46,200 nt of DNA from NCBI GenBank assembly GCA_902775475.1, contig CACYME010000031.1:1-46200 (forward strand), in the 5' to 3' direction. Position 1 is the stretch's first letter; each line of letters opens with the position of its first letter. Both the position numbers and the translations under genes were made by a program. A model generated the notes under the pieces. The model made no database searches and had not been told where the DNA came from. It saw only the letters and a list, made by a program, of their open reading frames with translations. Positions 40,445 to 46,200 of this stretch are shown here, in pieces. Source of the DNA: an uncultured Prevotellaceae bacterium (GTDB lineage: Bacteria > Bacteroidota > Bacteroidia > Bacteroidales > Bacteroidaceae).

Positions 40445-41485
40445 ATGAAACTGAAATTACTTGCCCTGACGGCACTGCTGCTACTACCGCTATCGGCCGG
40501 GGCACAGCGCAACAAGAAGAAACCCGCGAAGAAGGCGAAGCCCGCTGAGGAGGAGATGGTGGAAGACCCACGGCTCGTGCAGATGAGGGCCTCGACGCAG
40601 CAGGTGATGTTCATCGACAGCATGGTAGTCGACGCCACGGACTTCATGCGCCACATTCCCTTGTCGGCACACGTGGGTAAGCTGACGCAGACGGGCTCGC
40701 TGGGAACGTTCACCACCGAGATGGGCGACCACCGGCTGGCGTCGCTGCGAAAGGACTCGACGGTGAGCATTGTCAGCAGCGACTTCATTGCCAACCGCTG
40801 GACGGAGCCACAACCGCTGGGCGGACTGGGCCAGGTATCGGCCTGCAACCCCTTCCTCATGCCCGACGGCATCACGCTCTACTTTGCCCAAAAAGGCAGC
40901 AATGCCATCGGCGGCTACGACATCTTCGTCACCCGCTACGACAGTGAGAGGGGCACCTTCCTCAAGGCCGAGAACCTGGGCATGCCATTCGCCTCGGAGG
41001 CCAACGACCTGTTCTATGCCATCGACGAGTTCAACCAGCTGGGCTACTTCGTGACCGATCGCCGACAGCCACGCGGCAAGGTGTGCATCTATACGTTCAT
41101 CCCGCAAGAGCGGCGGCGAACCTACCAGCCCGAAGCCTACAGCGACCAGCAGCTGCGCTCGCTGGCCTCTATTGGCCGCATTGCCGACACCTGGACCGAC
41201 AAACAACAGCTGAACGAAGCCATCCAGCGGCTACAGGCAGCGCGCAGTGTGGCATCGCAAGCCCAGACCGCTGACCACATTTCGAAGACCCCAGAGCTCG
41301 ATGCCATGCGCCACGAGGCCGACGTGCAAGCAAAGGCACTCGCCATTGAGCGCAACCGATATGCCACGGCCAGCGAAAGCGAGAGGGCCACCCTGCGCAT
41401 CAAGATTCTGAGCGCCGAACAGCAGCTGGAAGACCTGCAGACAACCATTCGCCAGAAAGAAAAACAAATACCCTATAATAACTAA
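40445..41485 (+). CDS. Secreted PD40/WD40-like beta-propeller protein
   Basis: The 346-residue precursor has a signal peptide (MKLKLLALTALLLLPLSAGA) and a Lys/Ala-rich mature N-terminus (QRNKKKPAKKAKPAEEE). Propeller blades of the PD40 type follow (CNPFLMPDGITLYFAQKGSN, GGYDIFVTRYD, ANDLFYAIDEFNQLGYFVTD). The C-terminal third is a coiled coil (about 235-340) ending EQQLEDLQTTIRQKEKQIP. Similar propellers in Bacteroidota often precede OmpA domains, but none is present here. Function unknown. It is the first gene of the operon that runs to mnmE. Confidence 0.78.
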   Translation: MKLKLLALTALLLLPLSAGAQRNKKKPAKKAKPAEEEMVEDPRLVQMRASTQQVMFIDSMVVDATDFMRHIPLSAHVGKLTQTGSLGTFTTEMGDHRLASLRKDSTVSIVSSDFIANRWTEPQPLGGLGQVSACNPFLMPDGITLYFAQKGSNAIGGYDIFVTRYDSERGTFLKAENLGMPFASEANDLFYAIDEFNQLGYFVTDRRQPRGKVCIYTFIPQERRRTYQPEAYSDQQLRSLASIGRIADTWTDKQQLNEAIQRLQAARSVASQAQTADHISKTPELDAMRHEADVQAKALAIERNRYATASESERATLRIKILSAEQQLEDLQTTIRQKEKQIPYNN

Positions 41486-41499
41486 AACCTTTTACCGCT

Positions 41500-42372
41500 A
41501 TGGAGAAATATTTTGCACCCTCAGAACTGATTATCAACGAAGACGGCTCGTGTTTCCACCTTCACCTGAAGCCCGAACAGCTGGCCGACCGCGTCATCCT
41601 CGTGGGCGACCCTGCTCGCGTGAACACCGTGGCCGAGCACTTCGACTCGCGCGAATGTGAAGTCAGCAGCCGCGAGTTCCATACCATCACTGGCACCTAT
41701 CAGGGCAAGCGCATCACCGTGCAGAGTCACGGCATCGGCTGCGACAACATCGACATCGTCATGACCGAGCTCGACTCGCTGGCCAACATCGACTACGCCA
41801 CCCGAACGGAGAAGGCAGAACACCGCACGCTGACCTGCGTACGCATTGGCACCTGCGGCGGCTTGCAGCCCTTCACGCCAACTGGCACCTTCATCGCCAG
41901 CGTAAAAAGCATCGGCTTCGACGGACTGCTGAACTACTATGGCGGGCGCAACGACGTGTGCGACGTGCGACTGGAGGAAGCCTTCAAGGAGCACATGCAC
42001 TGGAACCCCATCAAGGGCGCGCCCTATGTGGCCATAGCCGACGCCGACCTCATCGACCAGATTGCCAAGGACGACATGGTGCGCGGCTATACCATCTCGT
42101 GCGGTGGCTTCTATGGACCGCAGGGCCGCAAGATTCGCATCCCCCTCGCCGACCCCGACCAGAACGAGAAGGTGGAGGCCTTCGAGTACGACGGCATGCG
42201 CATCTGCAACTTCGAGATGGAGTCCTCGGCCCTCGCCGGCCTCGCCTCGCTCCTCGGCCATCGCGCCATGACCTGCTGCATGGTCATCGCCAACCGCTAC
42301 GCCCAGGAAATGAACACCGAGTACAAGAACACCATCGACACGCTCATCCAGCGCGTCCTCGACCGCATCTAA
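41500..42372 (+). CDS. Nucleoside (uridine) phosphorylase
   Basis: The 290-residue enzyme belongs to the NP-I family: VGDPARVNTVAEHF for phosphate, HGIGCDNIDIVMTEL, RIGTCGGLQPFTPTGTF for the nucleoside site and CNFEMESSALAGLASLLGHR for the ribose contact Glu. The closest known type is a Bacteroidota uridine phosphorylase-like nucleoside phosphorylase. It splits a nucleoside to base plus ribose 1-phosphate. It lies 14 bases after the PD40 gene and 50 bases before the threonine aldolase gene. Confidence 0.88.
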   Translation: MEKYFAPSELIINEDGSCFHLHLKPEQLADRVILVGDPARVNTVAEHFDSRECEVSSREFHTITGTYQGKRITVQSHGIGCDNIDIVMTELDSLANIDYATRTEKAEHRTLTCVRIGTCGGLQPFTPTGTFIASVKSIGFDGLLNYYGGRNDVCDVRLEEAFKEHMHWNPIKGAPYVAIADADLIDQIAKDDMVRGYTISCGGFYGPQGRKIRIPLADPDQNEKVEAFEYDGMRICNFEMESSALAGLASLLGHRAMTCCMVIANRYAQEMNTEYKNTIDTLIQRVLDRI

Positions 42373-42392
42373 CGCCCCTATTCACCGTATGT

Positions 42393-42407
42393 TGCGACTC
42401 TGTCGCA
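42393..42407. repeat. TGCGAC-TCT-GTCGCA hairpin before the threonine aldolase gene
   Basis: A perfect 6-bp stem with a 3-base loop followed by six C, 15 bases upstream of the ATG at 42423. It occupies the whole translation-initiation upstream region. Confidence 0.55.
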
Positions 42408-42422
42408 CCCCCCTCAAAAAAA

Positions 42423-43451
42423 ATGACCTCTTTCGAAAGCGACTACAACAACGGTGCCCACCCCACCGTCCTTCAGCACCTGCTGGACACCAATGCCCAG
42501 CAGAGTGCTTCCTACGGCTACGACCAATGGAGCGAACAAGCACGCGGGAAAATCCGCACGGCCTGTCATTGCCCCGATGCCGACATATTCTTCCTCGTTG
42601 GCGGCACTCAGGCTAACGCCACCGTCATCGACGCCCTACTACCTACCTACGGTGCCGTCGTGGCAACGGAAACAGCCCACATCAACGTCCACGAATCGGG
42701 AGCCGTGGAGCAGAGTGGGCACAAGGTTATCACCCTACCCTCGCACCAAGGACGCATGCTGCCCGATGAGCTATCGGCCTATTTGCAGCGCTTCTATGCC
42801 GACCCCACGTGGGAACACATGGCTTTTCCCGGCATGGCCTACATCACCTTCCCCACGGAACTGGGCACCCTCTACCCCGCTGCCAACATAGAGCAGATAC
42901 ATGCCACCTGTCTGCAGTACCACATGCCGCTCTTCGTCGACGGCGCGCGTCTTGGCTATGGCCTCGCCTCACCAGATTGCGACTTCGACCTGCCCTGGCT
43001 GGCCCACCACTGCGACGCCTTCTACATTGGCGGCACCAAGGTGGGCGCGCTCTGCGGCGAGGCCGTCGTCTTCCCGCAGGGAGCACCACGCGGATTCTTC
43101 ACCATCGTGAAACGCCACGGCGCACTGCTGGCCAAGAGCCGACTGGCAGGCGTACAGTTCGACGCCCTCTTCACCGACGGGCTTTACCTCAACATCGCCC
43201 GTCATGCCATCGACATGGCCTACCGCATGCGCCAACTCTTCATCGATGCAGGCATTCCTATCAAGGACTCGCCTACCAATCAGCAGTTCGTCGTGCTCAC
43301 CAACAAGCAGAAAGACCAGCTCATGCAGCAGGTCCTCTTCGAGACTTGGGAGCCACTTGATGCCGACCACACCCTCTGCCGCTTCGTCACCAGCTGGGCC
43401 ACCACCAACGCCAACCTGCAAGTACTCGCCACTGCCCTCCAACAGTTATAA
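42423..43451 (+). CDS. Low-specificity threonine aldolase family PLP enzyme
   Basis: The 342-residue protein belongs to the beta-eliminating lyase/threonine aldolase fold. It has FLVGGTQANATVIDALLPTY, HINVHESGAVEQSGHKVI, PLFVDGARLGYGL with the cofactor Asp, and the PLP lysine Lys206 in YIGGTKVGALCGEA. It would cleave threonine or allo-threonine to glycine and acetaldehyde. I chose ATG 42423 (MTSFESDYNNGAHP); the frame is open upstream into the phosphorylase gene only as an overlap. It is followed by mnmE at 6 bases. Confidence 0.9.
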   Translation: MTSFESDYNNGAHPTVLQHLLDTNAQQSASYGYDQWSEQARGKIRTACHCPDADIFFLVGGTQANATVIDALLPTYGAVVATETAHINVHESGAVEQSGHKVITLPSHQGRMLPDELSAYLQRFYADPTWEHMAFPGMAYITFPTELGTLYPAANIEQIHATCLQYHMPLFVDGARLGYGLASPDCDFDLPWLAHHCDAFYIGGTKVGALCGEAVVFPQGAPRGFFTIVKRHGALLAKSRLAGVQFDALFTDGLYLNIARHAIDMAYRMRQLFIDAGIPIKDSPTNQQFVVLTNKQKDQLMQQVLFETWEPLDADHTLCRFVTSWATTNANLQVLATALQQL

Positions 43452-43457
43452 GACGCC

Positions 43458-44930
43458 ATGCACAACCCAAACCTCAAACCTCAAACCCCAAACCTCAAAT
43501 CAACAGAAGACACCATCTGCGCTCCAGCCACCGCTCCTGGTGGTGCGCTCGGCATCATCCGCGTCAGCGGCCCCGAGGCCCTGGCCATTGTGGGGTCTGT
43601 ATGTCACTCTGTCAAAGCGACCACACCCGCCAACACCGTCCACTACACACACATCACCGCCCCCGTGCCTGACGCATCTCCGTCAGGTTCCCCCGCCCCC
43701 GTGCCTGACGCTTCTCCATCAGGTCCTGCCACCCCCGTTCTCATCGACGAAGTCTTGGTGAGCACCTTCCGTTCCCCCCATAGCTACACCGGCGAAGACT
43801 GCGTAGAAATCTCCTGCCACGGCTCTCCCTATATCATCAACAAAATATTAGAAATCCTCATTCAACAGGGCTGCCGCATGGCCCGCCCGGGCGAGTTCAG
43901 CATGCGTGCCTTCCTCAACGGCAAGATGGACCTCAGTCAGGCCGAGGCCGTGGCCGACCTCATCGCCTCCACCAACCGTGCCACTCACCAGATAGCCCTC
44001 TCACAACTACGCGGCCATTTCTCTGGCGAACTTTCCCAACTCAGGCAACAGCTGCTCGAGCTCACCTCGCTGCTCGAACTCGAACTCGACTTCTCCGACC
44101 ACGAAGACCTGGAGTTTGCCGACCGTACCCAACTGCTCCAACTGGCACAGCACATAGATGAGCGCATCACCACCCTTGCCGCCACCTTCGAGACCGGACA
44201 AGCGATAAAAGCTGGAATTCCCGTCGCCATAGTAGGCAAGACCAACGTCGGCAAGTCAACACTGCTCAACCGCCTGTTGCACGACGACCGAGCCATCGTC
44301 AGCGACATCCATGGTACCACGCGCGACACCATCGAGGACGTTATCAACATCCAGGGCGTTGCCTTCCGATTCATCGACACCGCCGGCATCCGACAAACCT
44401 CCGACGCCATCGAGCAGATAGGCATTGACCGCACCTACCAAGCCATCTGCCGAGCACGCATCGTCCTCTGGCTCCTCGACGAGGAACCCACCGCCGAAGA
44501 GCAGAAAGAAATCGAGTCTCGTTGTCAGGGCAAAAGCCTCATCATAGTCAGCAACAAATCCGACAAGGGCATCTCGGTAGCCGAATCTTCCATCGTCATT
44601 CCCCACTCCTCGCTCCTCAGCATCTCGGCCAAACACGGACAGGGCATCGAAGCCCTTGAGACCGCCATCTACTCTGCCGCCAATCTGCCCGACCTGAAGG
44701 AGAGCGATATTATTGTGACCTCAGCCCGCCATCACGAAGCCCTCGTCCGTGCACACGACGACCTTCTGCGCGTACTCGATGCCCTTGCGCACCAGCTTCC
44801 CAGCGACCTCGTGGCCGAAGACCTCCACCTCGTCCTCTCCGACCTGGCCCAGATCACTGGCGAGGCCCAAATCATCACCTCGCAAGAGACCCTCAACCAC
44901 ATCTTCAGGCACCATTGCGTGGGCAAGTGA
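43458..44930 (+). CDS. mnmE: tRNA uridine-5-carboxymethylaminomethyl GTPase MnmE
   Basis: The 490-residue enzyme works with MnmG to modify the wobble uridine of certain tRNAs. The N-terminal folate-binding domain begins TEDTICAPATAPGGALGIIR. The G domain, embedded in helices, has G1 GKTNVGKST, DIHGTTRDTIED, G3 DTAGIR and G4 NKSD. The C-terminal catalytic Cys487 is in FRHHCVGK. Two features look repeat-derived: the first 15 residues (MHNPNLKPQTPNLKS) come from a CCTCAAA heptamer array, and residues 68-91 come from two 36-bp hairpin repeats (APVPDASPSGSP, APVPDASPSGPA) inserted before VLIDEVLVSTF. Both lie outside the catalytic core. Confidence 0.95.
   Translation: MHNPNLKPQTPNLKSTEDTICAPATAPGGALGIIRVSGPEALAIVGSVCHSVKATTPANTVHYTHITAPVPDASPSGSPAPVPDASPSGPATPVLIDEVLVSTFRSPHSYTGEDCVEISCHGSPYIINKILEILIQQGCRMARPGEFSMRAFLNGKMDLSQAEAVADLIASTNRATHQIALSQLRGHFSGELSQLRQQLLELTSLLELELDFSDHEDLEFADRTQLLQLAQHIDERITTLAATFETGQAIKAGIPVAIVGKTNVGKSTLLNRLLHDDRAIVSDIHGTTRDTIEDVINIQGVAFRFIDTAGIRQTSDAIEQIGIDRTYQAICRARIVLWLLDEEPTAEEQKEIESRCQGKSLIIVSNKSDKGISVAESSIVIPHSSLLSISAKHGQGIEALETAIYSAANLPDLKESDIIVTSARHHEALVRAHDDLLRVLDALAHQLPSDLVAEDLHLVLSDLAQITGEAQIITSQETLNHIFRHHCVGK
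43467..43499. repeat. CCTCAAA heptamer array in the mnmE start region
   Basis: About four tandem units of CCTCAAA/CCCCAAA give the MnmE N-terminus its PNLKPQTPNLK sequence. It resembles heptamer arrays at other gene ends in the window but is translated here. Confidence 0.6.
43656..43727. repeat. Two tandem 36-bp in-frame hairpin repeats in mnmE
   Basis: The hairpin CCTGAC-GCATCTCC-GTCAGG (43668-43687) recurs 36 bases later as CCTGACGCTTCTCCATCAGG (43704-43723) with a 5-bp stem. Each unit encodes 12 residues of type APVPDASPSG. Confidence 0.7.
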
Positions 44931-44941
44931 ACCCTTAATAA

Positions 44942-45196
44942 CATACCCACAAAAAAGGAATCGGTATCACCTACTATTCCAAGTTGCATGTGGACTTCGT
45001 CCGTAATCCGGGGATGCATTATGCAGAAGAATACTATATGGTTGAACAAATCATGGCAAAATATCACGTTGACAGAGAAACGGTTTATGGCATCGTCAGG
45101 TACAAGAAAATCCCAAGCGTCAAGGATGGCCAGTACAGCCTTACCTCAAAACGGCCATTGACAAGTTCTTCATATTTAATGTGTAAAGATTGTTAA
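44942..45196 (+). pseudogene. Fragment of an HTH-like gene, no start codon
   Basis: The frame is open from the stop at 44939 to 45196 but has no suitable upstream ATG. It reads THKKGIGITYYSKLHVDFV, then AKYHVDRETVYGIVRYKKIP with SVKDGQYSL. The latter resembles the helix-turn-helix of excisionase-like proteins. After DGQYSL the likely continuation (LKTAIDKFFIFNV) is in another frame, suggesting a frameshift. It begins right behind mnmE where composition becomes AT-rich. It is probably a remnant; identity is uncertain. Confidence 0.35.
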
Positions 45197-45582
45197 TCAA
45201 CTTTTTTCATCCTGTGCCATTATGGGGCATTATAAATAAGAATGGGGAAGAAGTCGTTCCCATTAGCGACAAGTACATAATACAAGAATTCTACGGAAGC
45301 GGTTCTAAAGGAACCTATGTCATATCTAATGATGGGAACAAAGATATTTACAGATGGTTTGATTTTAGGTCAGGAAAGCTTTTTGAAAATACTCCTGCTT
45401 ATGATACTGTATATTGGGGGCGTGATATTAATAGAATACTATTCCTTTCTTCTGAAGACTGGTACCAAACTGATGATGATGAATATGATGACATAGATAT
45501 TAGTGGAGATTACGATTCAAGAGCCACAAGTACTGGTGAAGAATGGGAAATTGACTCTGATGGATTAGAATATATTCCTTAG
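45190..45582 (+). pseudogene. 5'-truncated WG-repeat-like protein fragment
   Basis: The 130-residue frame begins right after an in-frame stop, with TTG as the only possible start and no ATG anywhere in frame. WGIINKNGEEVVPISDKYI matches one WG (KWG) repeat unit. The rest is Asp/Ser/Tyr-rich (DDDEYDDIDISGDYDSRAT) and ends EYIP. It is AT-rich, unlike the operon upstream. A hairpin follows the stop at 45591, so the 3' end may be original while the 5' end is lost. Confidence 0.45.
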
Positions 45583-45590
45583 CGGGTACG

Positions 45591-45628
45591 GGAGAAGGCA
45601 AGTCTATTCAGACACGTCTTCTCCTTTT
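45591..45628 (+). terminator. Hairpin after the WG-repeat fragment
   Basis: GGAGAAG (45591-45597) pairs with CTTCTCC (45618-45624), with inner GTCT/AGAC, followed by TTTTCC. It begins 8 bases after the stop codon. Confidence 0.6.
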
Positions 45629-45629
45629 C

Positions 45630-45998
45630 CGTTGGCTTTCCCCTACGGGCCGCCGAGCTAAACCTTCATATACCACGGAGCCTCTGAGCCAATGACACTC
45701 AAATGTCACCACAACAGACGAACGAAGCAAGAGCAGAGCCAAGCCTGCCCAGAGCTATGCCTTGCAAGGAGGATGAAGACGATAGTCAACAGACGTTGCT
45801 TTGTCTGTCAGGATGTGTCACGGCAGTACCGATGACGACATCATTTCCTACCCAATCATACAACAAATAAAATGTTTTGTATAAGATGCCATTTTTTCTT
45901 GTAGCGATGTAGCGAAACTCCCATCTGTCAGTAAAAACGCTATTATTCAAATAGTTACTGTCGCTACAACAGAAACAAATAGAACTTTTCCGCTACAA
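45630..45998. other. Gene-free stretch with short GTAGCGA inverted repeats
   Basis: I see no supported gene here. Small motifs include TTGTAGCGATGTAGCGA (about 45900) with its inverse TCGCTACAA (about 45961) and CGCTACAA again at 45991. TGACACTCAAATGTCA can form a short hairpin near 45690. No function is assigned. Confidence 0.4.
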
Positions 45999-46200
45999 TT
46001 ATTCCTGATGAAGCAGACTTTCAATATCACAACTTAGGAAATCCTCCAAAGAAACACCGCCCGTACCCACGATAAAAGCCCGTTTGGGATGGAATGCTTC
46101 AACGAAAGCTGGCAACCCAGAGTTCATTCCGCGACGACCGCTTTTCACCTCTATAGCTGTCAACTCACCATCGTTATCTATAATGAAGTCTACCTCTTTG
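45999..46200 (-). CDS. C-terminal part of a DUF4143 ATP-binding protein (window-edge partial)
   Basis: On the minus strand the frame is open from the window edge to a TAA at 45999-46001. It encodes EVDFIIDNDGELTAIEVKSG, then GLPAFVEAFHPKRAFIVGTG and a short tail ending LLHQE. This is the characteristic end of DUF4143, the C-terminal domain of AAA_14 family ATPases, with its D...EVK nuclease-like motif. The ATPase part lies outside the window. These genes are common as solitary accessory genes in Bacteroidota. Confidence 0.75.
   Translation of the reverse strand, partial: KEVDFIIDNDGELTAIEVKSGRRGMNSGLPAFVEAFHPKRAFIVGTGGVSLEDFLSCDIESLLHQE

Noticed and set aside
41958-42422. Upstream extension of the threonine aldolase frame
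   Set aside because: It overlaps the nucleoside phosphorylase gene in another frame and is Arg/His-rich shadow sequence. The real start is ATG 42423.

Overview
The window looks like a chromosomal segment of a Prevotella-like member of the Bacteroidota. Most of it is GC-rich coding DNA with AT-rich gaps. Promoters fit the Bacteroidota form TTTG-N19/20-TAnnTTTG and Shine-Dalgarno sites are largely absent. The gene set fits too: a FeoA-FeoB fusion, the type IX secretion regulator PorX, a BspA-like leucine-rich-repeat protein with a C-terminal sorting-like tail, GH51 and GH43 arabinan enzymes, and a fused PyrK-like/GltD-like flavoprotein. All identifications come from reading the sequence; no database search was run.

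Layout. 1-3.2 kb: a truncated TPR/membrane/HTH regulator, a membrane protein and bifunctional HisB. 3.3-7.3 kb (minus): FeoAB, a DjlA-like co-chaperone and a cytidylate-kinase-like protein. 8.0-13.6 kb (plus): a TolC/MacA/MacB-type tripartite efflux operon ending in an AEC-family transporter, then an outer-membrane beta-barrel. 14.4-19.1 kb (minus): PorX with a secreted partner, tRNA-Asp, and a DUF2490/DUF4956/VTC operon. 19.3-25.2 kb (minus): an aromatic amino acid operon (pheA, aminotransferase, GxxExxY gene, DAHP synthase-chorismate mutase, a secreted unknown, tyrA). It is preceded by a Phe/Tyr-rich leader peptide and an attenuator, and ends at an intrinsic terminator. 25.8-37.5 kb: SDR, GH51, PyrK/GltD fusion, a frameshifted kelch/AraC-type regulator, LRR protein, DUF486 protein, TtcA-like protein and GH43. 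37.5-40.1 kb (minus): an ECF sigma factor coupled to a composite TonB-like membrane protein. 40.4-44.9 kb (plus): a secreted PD40 protein, a nucleoside phosphorylase, a threonine aldolase and MnmE. From 44.9 kb the sequence becomes AT-rich and holds gene fragments, ending in the 3' end of a DUF4143 ATPase gene.

The most unusual content is the layer of small repeats. (1) Three copies of a roughly 400-bp AT-rich non-coding element, each flanked by near-identical direct repeats and built around a core hairpin that can fold in two exclusive ways. (2) GC-rich palindromes found both between genes and in frame inside feoAB, porX and the TonB-like gene. (3) A 20-bp hairpin with a near-constant loop and co-varying stem, in frame in mnmE (twice) and in the PyrK/GltD fusion. 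(4) A promoter module with a conserved 19-nt spacer, in three of five cases joined to a long upstream palindrome. (5) Heptamer tandem repeats at gene ends. (6) A GxxExxY gene enclosed by inverted repeats inside the aromatic operon. The clearest regulatory system is the aromatic attenuator: leader peptide, antiterminator and terminator are all readable.
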